In this document: one piece after another, positions 46,526 to 59,386 of the stretch | Layout of the letters: every line of letters begins with the position of its first letter | Position numbering within the stretch: position 1 is the stretch's first letter | NCBI RefSeq assembly: GCF_023278565.1 | Contig: NC_064672.1 | Span: 7,254,001 to 7,318,000 of the forward strand | Reading direction: 5' to 3' | DNA length: 64,000 nt | Source: Colletotrichum lupini | Taxonomy: Eukaryota > Ascomycota > Sordariomycetes > Glomerellales > Glomerellaceae | The notes under the pieces: generated by a model | Seen by the model: only the letters and a program-made list of their open reading frames with translations | Database searches by the model: none | What the model was told of the DNA's origin: nothing | Program-made: the position numbers and the translations under genes

Positions 46526-47816
46526 TTATTTGGAGATCTCAACACCGCCGGTGGCACCAAGGGCCTTCTTGAGGTCACCGTAGATGGCGAACTGACCGGC
46601 AGTCAGGGTACCGACCATGAAGAGACGGGCACCGATACCGGTGTAGGAGCCGCGGATGCCGAGCTCCTTGCCGATCTTGATGAGGCGGGAGGTGGTGCCT
46701 TCACCGGGGAGACCCTTGGTCTTGTTGATCTTGGAGAGCATGGTGTCGGCGGGCTGGGAAACGATGGCGGCGGCGAAACCGGCCATGAGACCGGAGCCGA
46801 GGTTGACGGCGGTCTGGGCGCTGTCGGAGAGGGTGTTCTTGGGGTACTGGCGGAAGATGGCCTCGGAGACCTTCTCGAAGACGACGAACTTGGACATGGT
46901 GTAGGGGATCCTGAAAAGGTAGTGTCAGTTTTTGGTGCTCTCCTTGAATTCCGTGCACAATACGCATCGTGCGCGCCAGGAAAAACTTTTGCTGGGGTGT
47001 AGAGATTATACTTACTGCTTGAACAGAATGGGTCCGAAACCGGCGTAGAAGGCACCGATACCCTCGTTCTTGAGCATCTTGCTGAAGCCGCCGATGAGAC
47101 CGTTGGCGTAGGTGGGCTCGGACACGAGACGGATACGGGTGGCCTCAAGGGGGCAAAGGGCAATGTCGGCGAAAAACTCGGCGGCAGCGGAGGAGGCGAG
47201 GTAGACAGCAGTGCGGTTGTTGACGGCGTTCTCGTAGCCGATCACGTTGATGGACTGCTGCTTGAAGAACTCGTATCCACCGAACTTCAGGGAGCCCTGG
47301 AGGAAGTAACCGGCAGCGGTAGGTCCGAAGCCAGTGAGAAGAGCGCCGGCACCCTCGTTCTGGATGACCTGCTTGAAGCCGCCGATCATACCGCGGTTGT
47401 AGGTGGCGGGGTCAAGCTGGATTCTGGTCTTGACGCTGTTGATGCCAAGTTAGTCATCTGTGCCAATTGGTTGAATACCATTGCGGGATGTCATTGTCGA
47501 CTGCCGCGATTGAGCGGAGAGCTTCGCTGGCGGGTTGCGGCCTTTCTCTTCCATTGTCCGCCATTTGGCTTGTGAAAGGGCACGCGCACCGGCCAGGGGG
47601 AAGATTCTCTTCCCAACCGCGGAACCGGCAGGGGAAAAACACCTACACATCGACGGGAGTGAGAGCACCGTGGGTGACGGAGCAGCAGACGGCACCGGCA
47701 AGGGCGAATCTGGAGTAGAGGGCGAGGCCGGAGAGCTGGCCAGGGGCGGCGGCAGCAGCCTTCTCGACGACGGCGTCGACCTTGGCCGAGCCGGTAGAGG
47801 GAACGGAAGAGGCCAT
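46526..47816 (-). CDS. MIR1: Mitochondrial phosphate carrier
   Basis: Three minus-strand exons (47816..47647, 47435..47016, 46910..46526) give 324 residues; introns are 211 and 105 nt. The three carrier signatures Px(D/E)xx(K/R) appear in order: PVDVVKTR (rebuilt exactly across intron 1), PLEATRIR and PADTMLSK. Other family marks are [47 protein letters not shown] and [24 protein letters not shown]. Mir1 imports phosphate with protons across the inner mitochondrial membrane for ATP synthesis. The N-terminus ([23 protein letters not shown]) is short. Yeast Mir1 is about 311 residues. Codon use is strongly biased to C-ending codons, as in highly expressed fungal genes. Confidence 0.96.
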
Positions 47817-49365
47817 TGTGGATGAGATGTGTGAATCGAACCGGAGAAAAAATACAAAAGGCTGAGTGGGGAGGGACTTGTCACGAAGAGCCGCGCAACG
47901 GGATCGTGAGATTCAAGGGGATGGAGGATGGATGGTTAAAAAGGGAGAAACTTTTTTCTGCTGTTGTCGAGGGACGGGAAGTACGAGGTGGCCGGGTAAA
48001 AATTGTGAGGCCTTTTTTTAGCGGCGCCGCGGCTGGGGGGTGAGGAGCGAACTAGGACCGAGACAGGCGCAATTGGGAACTTGTCCTTTGCAGCGGAAAA
48101 GATTGGCTCGGGATTACTCGGGAACCCGCGATTGCGCACTGCTTGAGAGGTACGTATCTGCTATCACACTGGACCCGACCGGGGTGAGCTCTTGCTCGGC
48201 CTCTCGGAAAAATCTTTGCGTGGACAGTCGCTGGTCGGCCAAGGTTTAGCCGGGGCGGTCCTCCCGCAACATCCAGTCCTGGTACGCCTTGCTATGCATT
48301 CCATCGTCGCAGTTCAAGTTTTTTTCTTTCGTTTCCTTCCAACGCAGCACGCAAAATCACTACAAGGGATCCACCCGTCTACTTAGCGTCTTCCATTGAC
48401 CCATGTGTTTGCCCGTCAGTGTCGTCAGAGCTGTCCAGGATGGGCCATCTAGTAGTAGTCAGAGATACGGATACCTCCCGCTACCTGACTGCGTAGCCAT
48501 CGCCGTTGGATGCAATCTGTGATAAATACCTAATCTTCAACCTACTACGTAGAACTTCCTGGGCATTAGCAATTCCATCCACGTCGCTCTTCGCGGCGCA
48601 CATCGAGGCCACCAAACCCCAAGTTCTGTTCCATACATCTTACGTCCCTGAAACATCGTTGCGATGCCCGGGTTGGTGTAGATTTCGACGGCTGCATCAG
48701 AGCCGCCCTCCATCATGACTCAAAATTCGCCATCTTCCCGCCTACCCTTCTAGCGGATGAGGTAAGCTCGGGAAGCTCTCCGGCTGCACCCAGCCACCAA
48801 GCATCTTCCGACTCCGCTGCTCCGATGCCTCCGGGTAAACTGCCGACTACCGACAAACGTAAAGCCTTCCTGAACAGGTATGGAAGTCAGCTCGAGACGT
48901 CTATCAAAGCAATCGAACTGAAGTTCACAGTGCTCCTGTATCAATATCATGAATTTTGATTCCCCAATACCAATGGTGTTCCAGAGACAATGTTGTAAAA
49001 AAGAAAACACGCTGAAAAAACCTGCCTTCATTAGAAATACAAACTCGGAATGAATAATACAGCCGCCAAAAATGCATTTGAGCAACGCTGAACACTATGC
49101 AGCCCGAAGGCTGTACCAAATCTCAGACCGTTATCATCAAATGATTGGATATATTGCAAAACATTGCCCGCCGATAACTCTTTTCGTTCCCATTCCAACA
49201 CCTAGATTTTTGTCGCCCAACAAAGTCCCGGCTCGTAGTATGCCGATTGATCGTACTTCTGAGGGTATATGTAAAATGACAGTCCAGCTCTGTGGAACGG
49301 CAAAAAGATGCAACATGACCGTAGATGATGGTAATTCCGGTTATATCAACAAGATAGCGAGTGAC
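47817..49365. other. Intergenic region, no gene seen
   Basis: Promoter of the phosphate carrier is at the low end, and the 3' flank of the first Zn2Cys6 gene at the high end. No supported gene. Confidence 0.45.
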
Positions 49366-52300
49366 CTATGAGCCTGGGTCCATATTGTTGTTTTCAAAGA
49401 GGCCCAAAACATCTCCAGGCAGATATTCCAACCATGGTGGCATCATCTCGTTTGGCAACCCCAACGCTCCAATATCAATCGGGTTCTCAAAGGTGATGAC
49501 ATCCGTGATGGGACCCATGCCTTGCCCAAGGTAGGAGTACGTCGCGTTGGCGTATGTAGGATCGAAAGCAATGTGCTGCCCGGTATGATGCTGTTGCGAT
49601 ACCGCATCGTGCATATTGCCAGATGGCGAGACCGATGGCATCATGGAGTGGTCATATCCTGCCGAGTTGTGTGACGAAGGTGTGAAAGACGTCGGTTGCT
49701 GAGGGTGCGAAGTTGCAGCTAGAATTGGCCCGGCATGGCGTGTTGGGGGTGAATTTTGCTCTTCCTGGATGCCTTCAAACTGCAAATGGCCTCTTCCTTG
49801 ATTAGGAGGGCTCATGGATGACGTCGACAAGCGTTGCGCGTGGTGAGAACGTGACGTTTGTCTCATGGCAGAAACAACCGGTTGGGGATATGCAGTAGCA
49901 AAGATGGAATGGGGAGCCGTCTCGGGCAAGCTCTGGCGGATTGGGTCATATGTCATGTTCCCAGGTGGCGTAGGCGCAGATGTGAGAATGTTGGATTGTT
50001 GAGGTTGCATGGAGCCGTGATGGCCAGACTGACTGGCATGCATGTTCTGGTACATGAGCGTTAGGCTTGAGTTTGGTGAATTTGTCGTACCCGTGAGGGA
50101 CCAAGCTATTGGCGGCATGTTGGGTGTCGATGGATGTGGGAAACGCCCGCCGATTGAGCCTCGGCGAGGCAGTCGGGCGCCCTCGTACTCCTCATTGGTG
50201 TACGTCTCGCAGTCCCATATCCCCTTGGACTTCTGGTCGAGCGCTGTAAGGATGTATTTGACTCCGCCCCAGTACTTATGCAGTTGCTGGAGGCTCTTGT
50301 AGCAACGAGAGTAATTTTGGTTGGCAGCCGACGCGAGGAGAGAGTGCTTAGTAGACATTCTTTGCTCGTGCGAGGATGACTTTTGCCTCTGACCCTCCAT
50401 CTTAGGCTCGTTTGGCGGAGATGTTTCTCTCGACGTGGGGTTCGAGGCGTTCGCGATAGATTCCATTAAGAAAGCGCATGCAGCAATGTACATGGGCTGG
50501 GATGTGAACGGGTTTCCTATGAAGCTCTTGGGGTCGATGAGTTCTGCAAAGGCGAGAATATCGGCGATCGTCTTGGCGCTAGACATGGAAAGCTCGCGAC
50601 TGTTAGGTAGAAGCTGATGTGTGCTCCTTAACGAGCCAAAGGGGGTCAGCAAAGTAGGTTGGTGCAGGATAATGATGAGCGCATGGAACCAGAAGTGAAG
50701 AAGAATGAAGTTTGTGCCCTGCCCCAACTTCAAGTACGTCTTGAAATTGGAGACGCTGAAGTGTAGCCGGGGATCTTGCTTTTGGTAGAGCTTCGTTAGC
50801 TCATGCTCCATCCGCGAAAGCTTTGCCCATTTCTCCGAGGTCAGATCATTTGCGTTGCGAATATTGTTCAAAACGTCGGATACACGGCCGTAAAGGTGGA
50901 TGATCTGGATGAAGACGGGGAAAGGGGCAGGCCAGCCCGATGCCGGGTCAAGAGTTGATACTGGCAGAGCCAATTCAAAGTCGTCATCACGAATTGTCAC
51001 AGGCCTGCCTGTTCCAGAAGATATTACTCTGTCAAGAACGAAAACAGCCCAGAACGTATCGGTACGTTCTTGCTCAACCTCGAGCTGCTCTTCGCGGGTG
51101 AGTCCGTTGTCGTCCTCTTGTGGACCGTCGGTTGCTCCCGCATCACTGCTCGCTTGGTCTCCGTGGCGAGTGTACCAGGGGTCTCTTTCACCTTGATATA
51201 TCACGCCGACCATCTTCTGCAAGCCCAGGTCGACGGCCATGCGAATGGCCAGGCCCAAGTACATCCACAGAGCACTGTCTTGATCTGCCCCGAAACCTTC
51301 GTACGCCATCATCAAAAGCGCCTGAACAGCGCCTACAGACGGACAGGGGAAAGTGTCGACAGTGGCAGCCTTCGCTCTGTGGGCGTAGAACTGGCCTTGT
51401 TCGGCATGAGACGCCTCTTCGTCTTTGCTATGCCCGAGTTGTGGCGAGTCGGAGAACCGGGCGGCCAACGCACACACAGCGTCGACAAGAATAGGCTCAA
51501 CACGCTTCTCCTTGACCATGCGGGTGAAGTTACCCTCCTTCAAGAAAGGATAATTGCAGCCCAAATGCAAGAAGAAGACTTTGACTAGGTGTAGAACTAG
51601 AGGATGGACTGGCGCAGGGTCGTTGGGATCGTAGACTGGTAGGTCCTCGTCGGCAACGGCGACCTCTTCATGCTGAGGTATACCTGACAGAGCCATTCCC
51701 ATAGACTGAACTACACTGGAACCCGAGCTTGGAGATGTAGCCCCAGCAGAGCCGCCAGTACTTCGTCTGCGGTCCCGTACGGACACCACCATCTGCTTGT
51801 AGCCGGGAACGATGGCTGTCGGGCCAAAGTAGCGAAAGTAGGGCACCCTGTGACGCTCTGTATGATGCGACACAGGAGAGCGGCTCTGGGTACTGCGTGC
51901 ATCATCGGAGAAGGATGTTGCGCGAGGATGTGAGGGTCGTCGAGGTCGAGAGCTCTGGTCTTGTTCACGAGAGCTATGTTCTGACGAACGTCGCAGGAAG
52001 GTCGGCGAGTGGCCCGCATTGGTGTCGACAACGTTCCTTGGGGCTTGTTCGCCTTCTGATTTGAATCCAGAGGGGCGCCGGCCGGTAGCGGTGCTCTTTC
52101 CATGCTTCCTCTTGTCGGGGTTTCCCCCTTCTTCTTCCCGGATATGTTCGTCTTCGTCCTCGTCTTCCTCTACGTCGTCGTCCTCGTCATGGTGGGGATC
52201 TCGGGTGGCGATGGCGCCACTTGAAGATTTCTTCTCAATCACTTCATTATACCCCAAGCAGGTGTGTCCGTTCTTGGCGCAAGTTGAGCAGCTGGGGCGC

Positions 52301-52575
52301 TCGCCGGCGCATCTCGTCTTTCGTTTGCGACAGGTCAGGCATCTGTCGAAGGCCGAGTCAGGTTAGCTTCTGCATACAAAAAACGATTCACGGGCAGACA
52401 TGCAGTAACTGTGCCAAGGAAAACAGCACCAGCCGCAACGACTAGCAGAGGAGCAGCAAAGGAGAAAAACTCACGCGGCGTTGATCCTGCGTCTTTTTGA
52501 TGGCGGATGGCCTTGGTTTGTGACGAAGCGGATCTGCTTGGGCGCGGGGGTCGCTCCGTTGACGATGGAGGTCAT
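49366..52575 (-). CDS. Zn2Cys6 transcription factor (fungal_trans type)
   Basis: Two minus-strand exons (52575..52475 and 52342..49366) give 1025 residues; the 132-nt intron falls just before the first cysteine. The zinc cluster uses C35, C38, C45, C52, C55 and C62, the exact CX2CX6CX6CX2CX6C pattern, after a basic PPSKRRRINAA arm. An acidic stretch (DEDDDVEEDEDEDE, about 83-96) follows. The regulatory domain (PF04082 type) starts near 280 (HPLVLHLVKVFFLHLGCNYPFL) and includes the mark FWAVFVLDRVISSGTGRP...DDDFELALP. The last 300 residues are Ser/Pro/Gln-rich with a final acidic-hydrophobic segment, a possible activation region. It should bind CGG-type DNA sites as a dimer in the nucleus. Target genes cannot be read from this window. 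Confidence 0.93.
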
Positions 52576-53785
52576 GGCGCGCAAGGTGAAGGAACCTCTC
52601 AATAGCGACGCAGCATGATGCTGCGCTGCAGTGGGCGGAGAATGACTGAAAGGGTCAGAAGGGGACCAGACCAGCAGTAAAGGACTTTACTGCGTAGCGA
52701 CAGAACGGCAGCGGGCGCAGCAGCAGCAGAGCAGCGGAGAGTGATCCACGTTGGGCCTCCAAGTCAGGTCAGGCCTGGGTGGAGATGGCAGGTGTCTCCC
52801 GGCTCTGAGGGGCGACGGAAGTTTGTAGCGGGTTGCTTAAACCGGGGTGTAGCTTCCGGGGCAGAGTGCTAGGTATTAGATAGGTGCGGCGTGCCTTGGG
52901 GAAAGCTTGGGTTGTGCAGGATGTAAAGGGGTTCTGGTGGAGACGCGGTGCTGTAGCTCCAGATCCAGGCGGGTAGGGCTCAAGCTTCAGCTGAGGGATC
53001 GGGCGACGGAAGTCAAATGTGTGTTGGATGGAGGTGGGACATGGCGGCGGGAAGTGTCATGGAAGAAATGGACATGTCTTGAGGGCCGTAGTCGTGCAAC
53101 GTAGAAACATGGCCGTTTCATCCCGTCCCGAGGAGGGGGATAAAAAGAAAGTAGTGAGAGGTGGCAACGGACGGGTTACCTGCACTAATTAGACCACCAA
53201 GAAAGGGGGGATGAGATGACGGGATAGGATGGGATGGGAGGGGGAAAGAAAGCAGATGGGCAGAAAAAGATCAGCAACCTTGGACGGGCTGGCTTGGTGA
53301 GTGGTGGTGAATGGTGACTGGGCAATGCGGCAGATGAGGAGGGAAGGCAACCGAGGAAGGGGGTGACGAAGACGAGCGAGGAAGAATGAGGGGAGGGGGG
53401 AATGTTGGGGGCACTAGGGGGATGAAGGCGGTCGGGAGAGGCGCAGACGACGACGACGATGTTGATGGGTACGGAGTATCAAGTGGGAGTATGGCGTAGG
53501 GTAGGCGTAGGCGAGGACGCTCGGCGTCGTTCGAACTTGTCTCGTCTTGTCTTAGATTGGCATCGGAGGGCGGCGCAGGACAGGTTGTGTGGTTGTGGTT
53601 CGTCGTTCTTTGGACGGGATTTCGGGAGAGCGATCGTGCGGTGGACTGGGCTGGTGGATGACTGGATGATGGACTGTTGGTGTTCGGGGAAGACGGGGAA
53701 AAGCGATCGGGGGTGAAGGTGGGATGGATGGGTGATGGGTGGTTGGTGGGTGGTGGGAGACGCAGGATGCGGCGTCGACCAGGGA

Positions 53786-53803
53786 GGGGGGGGGGGGGGG
53801 GGG
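53786..53803 (+). repeat. Poly-G run (18 bases)
   Basis: Eighteen consecutive G on the plus strand. It can form a G-quadruplex-like structure and is prone to length errors. Confidence 0.95.
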
Positions 53804-54530
53804 TCCTGTCGGGTCGAGGGAGAACAGCGGAGGGAAACCGTTCAATTAATGCTTCCATCCGATGCATATTGTAAGATGACAAACCAATTTAATTAAAGGA
53901 GAAATCCGTCCTGGGGTACCTTATTCTGAATTGCCTATGCTCCTTCCATCCTTATTGTGACAAGTGTTCAATCCACGGAGGAAAGAGCTCTCCAGATATG
54001 AGAATGGAAGGTTCCTTCCTGCCTTCTCAAATTGTGTTGTGATCACAGACAACTGCACCTTCCCGCACACAGCAATTCCGAAGCAATGGAAAGCACGAAA
54101 AACTGGGTCCCGTCATCCGTCAAGTCGGCATCCGCATGAGATGATCATCAATCATCTCACCAGTCTCCGCGTCTTCGGGTCCGTCCTTACATTCATTTAC
54201 TCTGTAATCACTTCTCTGATGCATTCTTGATTCTTGTCTTGGTAAAAAGTGAGGGGCTGTTTCCTCCGAGAAGAAGCGTGGCTACTGGGCAGAAAAGGTA
54301 TAAGTGAGCACATTGCCATGGGCCGAGCAATCTCGACAAGACACGAGCCAAGCCCAGTTCAACACCTATCACTTGTATCCGTAATTCATTCAGGGAATCT
54401 CGCATACTTGGGCATAGCCTCGTGCGGTTTGGTCCGAAAGATTACCAACTCAGGCTTCATCAATGGTAGTTGATAACTGACCAAAATGGCCATCCACTCA
54501 CACACGCCATCTTCCAAACTCTCTCCCCCC

Positions 54531-54550
54531 TCTCTCTCTCTCTCTCTCTC
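54531..54550 (+). repeat. (TC)10 microsatellite
   Basis: Ten uninterrupted TC units after a C run. Confidence 0.95.
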
Positions 54551-55684
54551 AAGCTGCCGTCCACCGAGTCTCACCGCTTGCAAAAGCCGGACATATCGGT
54601 CAAGGGAATCAAGTCTGACTACCCCATCGAAAGGAAGGTGCCGAGAGGGAGAGAGGCTTTCATGTCGGAGTGTATCGCTTCAGGCAGTTACTTCCACCGC
54701 GAGTTTGGAGACTTTTCCCCCGCCTCACCCTGAAAGTATCCGATGCGTCGGCACTTGCTTAGATCACTTATCAGAATCCCCATGTTTGAAGAACTCAACT
54801 CCCCTCACGTCTCTCCTGTCGCCAAGTCCATACCACCGGTACCAAAACGCACTCATAGAACCACCTTCCTCTTCTCCCCCATCTGCCGTACCCTCTGTGC
54901 CTCTCACAACCACACCAGCCTCACTCATACAATCCATACAAACCTCCAACGAACCTCAAGAACCCTTAATGTGGTATTCTCATCTGACCATGCATCAGAA
55001 AGTGAAAGTCCGGGCGATGTTGTCTCACGTACGGGGTACACCAGATATCCAACCAGACTTACTCAGACTCATGCCGGTATCCCCCTCCCCTCCCCTCTCC
55101 TACCCTCCTTGCCCACACCACATCAATAGTGACCCGCTTTACCCCAGATCCCCGAGGCCCGCGTCAGCCCACTTGCGCCTTCGGCAACCACGGGAAGCCC
55201 GCGCGGGCTGGTGCCACCAGTGACGGTACTATTGGAACCCAGAGACTGGGCGGTAAACCCTCACTCGGCTCAATCTGGGACACAAAGCCCAGCCAGCAGC
55301 CCACAGTCACGGTCCTAGTTGTCTCATACAAGATAGGTCAGATAATGAAGAGTAACTTGGATTAACTAACGCCTACTACAAGGTGATGATATCGTAAAAT
55401 CTCAGATAAACTCCTTGTCCCGCAAACACGCATGCCGTTCTGGTTGGCCCCCTTTGAAATACTGCTTTCTCATGTGCAACTTCAAAAGAACCGGTAGCGC
55501 CGAAACCACCGCCATATTACCGTTGACCCCCGCCCCTATAGAAGTTTTTTTTGTGTAAACCACACCTCCCTGATATGCCTGTCTTTGCTCATTACGTTCG
55601 ATCTCATCGATGACTCCATACTATATACGGTGGGCGGTGATGATGGACAAGTCCGCATCCAAAGAGACGACGGGCTGCGTCCCT

Positions 55685-58104
55685 CTACCCAAAGACAATC
55701 GTGACGCCCATGTCCTCGCTAACACGTCTCCACAAGTCAGCCCCTGTACCGAGCCGTTGGCCAGGTGTAGACATTCCAATAGCATGATCCTCGTACGCGG
55801 CATGGTCGTCAATCATGTCTGCCCGCCTCCAGACCTCTTGCGCAATTGTCCACGCGCGCTGAATGTTCGTCATGCCCTGCCGGCGTTCAACAGCCACAAA
55901 AGCCTGCCGGGCTAGTTGTCGGTCGCTCGGGCTGATGGCTTCGCATGCTGCCACAAACAGTGGCCACAAAAGAGCCGCCATGGGTCCGGCGTGATTGACT
56001 GTTGCAGCACAATGACTAAGTGCCGTATGCGTGTGGTGCTGAACAAGATGATGCTGTCTCGGGTATCCGTAGATGCTGCGGTAGAGATAAACAAACGCAG
56101 AGTGGCGGTAAGCGAGGGCATTGTTGAGAATCGAATGCAGGCGTGCGCGCTCAGAAACGACATCAGGCTCATCTGAGCTCAGGTCGTCCATCGTGTCTGG
56201 TGAGAAACCCGGAGGAAAGCTGGGCTGCCACTGCTTGAGTGCGTGCTCAATTGCGTCCGAAGTGGTCTCGAATTCGGAGCGTAGGACGGCGACCTTTGTG
56301 AGCTGGCCGTTGGTAATGGCTGTCTGGAGCTCGGTCTTGAGGGCGAGAAGGTTCGAGAGGCGATGGATAATAGGCCAAAGCGTTGTAGAGAAGCCCAGCA
56401 ACGTATCGACAGAGTTGAGAGGCGAAGTGGTAGGAGAATCAACCGGTGGGAAAGGGATAAGGCATCCTGTCGCTGGTGCGGTGGAGAGGGGAGCTGTGCC
56501 AAAGGAAAGCGCAGCAATAACGTCGTAGAAACGGAATGCCTGACAAAAGGGTCAGCCAAACATTACACGGACCGGGATGCAGGAAACTTACGCGTTCGAG
56601 GAAAGCGGTGGTCGGGTCGGTGTTGTCACTGCTACCGCTCATAATTGCAATGGCACCTTTGAGATGACCATCAACAATATTGGACCGGCCTTGTTGCACG
56701 AGCTATAGATCAATTAGGTAAGAGGTCGAGACGTTGCAAGCAATAAAACTTACTACTTCATAATAGACGAGCAACATGATCGTGGCCAAAAGCTCGTTCT
56801 TGTTTGCTTCCCCGCCGAGTTCAATCAACCGAGCCAGGCCTTGGATGGCTTGGTTGTGGAAATAGACCGCCTTTTCTTCCGTGTGACCGCAGCCTCTGTT
56901 CTCCAAATGCGCACTCGCGAGTGCGTAGATAGCGTTTGTGACGGTCTTGCTCCGGTGGCACAGCGGCAGCACAAGTTGCTGGAACGGGTTTCCGGCTTCC
57001 GTCTCTCGCAGGACTATGAGGTGTGACATGACGTTGGTAAAGTGATCAACTAACGCTCGACGGTTTGGCCGTTCCGAGAACTCGGAGAACGTCGGGAACA
57101 GGAACTCGAGACGCGGCGATGCCACTGGGACAGGCGCTATCATGGCCAGGTCCGGGTGGCGCTGAGCTCGTGTGACTGCAAGATTTTGAATTGCATCCTG
57201 CTGCACGGAGCGACGGCGAATAATCTCCTCGTCTGCATCTTCCAATGAAAGATTGAAAGCGACAGAATCCACCGGAGAGATCAGCGGAGCGTCGTCCTTG
57301 TCCTGATGCAGACCAAACATCTTCTTGAAGTCGTAGGCCAGCGGGTCGGCACTGTCTTCCGGTTCCTCTAGAATGGCCTCCTCCACCGCTCCATCGTCTT
57401 CGTCGTCAAGAGCCTCCTCCTTCCAATGTCTAATGGCCGCATCGGGTGCTGAATATCGTCGAATGAGGGCGCTTCCGCTCGTGAAAGATGCTGTGTCAGA
57501 ACCGAAACCGGCAATGGAATCACGCTTCTTGCGTTGTCGAGGCTTGACTGGTTCGTAAGAGCATTCCTGGCCACGCTCGGCGCATCGAGAGCACTGCGGG
57601 CGGGATTCGTCGCATTTCTTTTTCTGCAGGCGAGAAAATCACAGTTAGAACCGTTTGATGGGTTATTTGGAGGGGCTGCTGCCGCGATCCTAGGACAATC
57701 GGTTCTCCGAATGGGGAGGCTCGTACCTTTTCTTTGCTGTTCAACGAAGTCAGTAAGGAGCTCGGATCAAAACAGTGAGAAGGGAGGGGTTGACTCACCA
57801 ATAAGTACATCCTGCATGAGGCAAATGAGTTCATGTCAGAGATCGGCTCAAAATATGGCCAGTAAAGGCAAGTGCGTCATGACGGAATAAAAGGGTGCGA
57901 GATCTGGGGCAGCATCACGAAGCCATTCGAGCGGCAATAGCGAAGCGCATTCGGGGCAGTGAATTGGCCCAAACGAGGACCACTTGGCTGGGGGCGGGAG
58001 GAAACAAAGCGGAGGCAAACAGCAGAGCGTTTAGGTATCAACTCACCTGATCTGGATCGTCTCTTGGGAGCCTTTGGCGGGGCGAGTTTAGTATACAGTA
58101 ACAT
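55685..58104 (-). CDS. Zn2Cys6 transcription factor with micro-exons
   Basis: Six minus-strand exons (58104..58047, 57811..57799, 57736..57727, 57623..56754, 56702..56592, 56539..55685) give 638 residues. The frame closes at every junction. The zinc cluster is spread over four exons: exon 2 is 13 nt (Gly, Cys-Thr-Tyr and part of Cys), exon 3 is 10 nt (rest of that Cys, Lys-Glu-Lys). Joined, they give C21, C24, C31, C38, C41 and C48 in perfect CX2CX6CX6CX2CX6C spacing after a basic [10 protein letters not shown] arm. The rest is a PF11951-type domain (Fungal_trans_2), with [31 protein letters not shown] and later [21 protein letters not shown]. It should be a nuclear regulator; targets unknown. 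Either Leu-Val-Gln-Gln junction (intron 56703-56753) or the two micro-exons could be missed by gene callers. Confidence 0.9.
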
Positions 58105-59352
58105 GATGCTCAAGAGCTGGAACCTGTGGCGCGCACAGGCATGGCGGTTTTCAAGATTGCCGGAGTTGTGTTTCTCTCAAAAGATGTGGTATATGGACGA
58201 AGTTGCCCTACACCTACATCACGCACGGAGAGAAGGGAGAAGGCCTGCGGTAAGAGTGTGTGGACCGAGGCTACTTGGCCTAGAAGACGAACGAAGACAG
58301 GCTTTCACGATGTCGGGTAGGGTCCCGCAGTGAAAGGTGACGGTCGGGGCCAGCGGGCGCAAGGCGGTGCTGGTTTTGCTGGTGGTGCCTTATGGGATGG
58401 AGGGGTGAATAAGGTAGAATCGAGAAGCTCGTGGGGACTGGGGGAAGTCGACCAAGTCTGTGTAGTGGGTATTTCCCTCGTCTCTTTTTCCCCCCTTGAC
58501 TCTGTTCCAGCCTAATACGCCTTGCCTTCTGTTTAAGAATCGATTTGTCGGTCTGGTGCCGAGGGTAAACGGGCTTTAACGAGGAAAGCTTTTCTCTCTT
58601 CCTGGGTTCTGTTCTCGCCCTTTTTCGACGGGGCCGCAAGCTGGGAGGGCCAGGGGCCGGGGGCTGATGTGCTGAGGTGAAGACGAATGCGTATTGTTGG
58701 TCCGTTCTCTTAGGGCGTGGGGGATGGGGATGGAGACGGTGCCTCTGGAGACTGTAGCAGAACGGCGAGATATGGGGAACTTGGAGAGGGCGGAGAAAGG
58801 GGAGAGAAGAGTCGAAGGAGCACTCGTGCGAGTCAAGTGAGATGTTGGGTGCGAGCCAGCTCAAATACCACTGAATGAAAGGAGGCAGAATCCGAGACGG
58901 CGAGAACCTTCAAGAGGCAAATGGGCAAAGAGGCTCGTTCAACCAGGCGTTTTCGCGATTTTTTCTCCAACAAAGCCTGCCCGTCCCCAAAAGCCACCAA
59001 AATGGACCAAGGTCAATGTCGAATCCCAAGTCGCGCTGGCGTACCGAGCGAGTACCCAAGGCCCGCAGCCCAAGAGCCGGCGATGGCGGCGTCCTTCCCA
59101 ATGCTGACAAGACCGCTGCCATCACGCACATCGTGACCAAGAGATCCTGGGAGACTAAGATGTGCTAGAAGCAGAAAGGTGGAGAAATTTGCGGGGTTAC
59201 AGCGGCGATTCTTGGTGCGGAGATGGGTGTCACAATCTCGGTCGACATGTCTGCAGCCCGTTGGCTCCAGTCCAGTCTCGATGGTGGTGCACCGGTGTCT
59301 GTGCTTGTTCCCCGTTGGTGGCAGATGTAAAGGTGATTCTCTTTCTATCTGG

Positions 59353-59355
<3 letters not shown>

Positions 59356-59385
<30 letters not shown>
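59356..59385 (+). repeat. (TG)15 microsatellite
   Basis: Fifteen uninterrupted TG units. Confidence 0.95.

Positions 59386-59386
<1 letters not shown>

Larger units (their letters stand above)
52576..55684. other. Intergenic: long pyrimidine-rich leader/promoter region
   Basis: Read on the minus strand, 52576-53900 is C/T-rich and could be a long 5' leader or promoter of the Zn2Cys6 gene. A 203-codon Pro/Ser-rich frame (53271-53882, minus) is there but looks like composition. It also holds an 18-base G run, a CT repeat, and a TACGGAGTA word at 53470-53478. No supported gene on the plus strand. Confidence 0.45.

Noticed and set aside
53271..53882. 203-codon minus-strand frame, Pro/Ser-rich
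   Set aside because: Its openness follows from extreme C/T composition upstream of the Zn2Cys6 gene; it has no domain and includes the poly-C run.
54486..55223. 245-codon plus-strand frame
   Set aside because: Ser/Pro low complexity driven by the CT repeat and a C-rich stretch; no splice or domain support.
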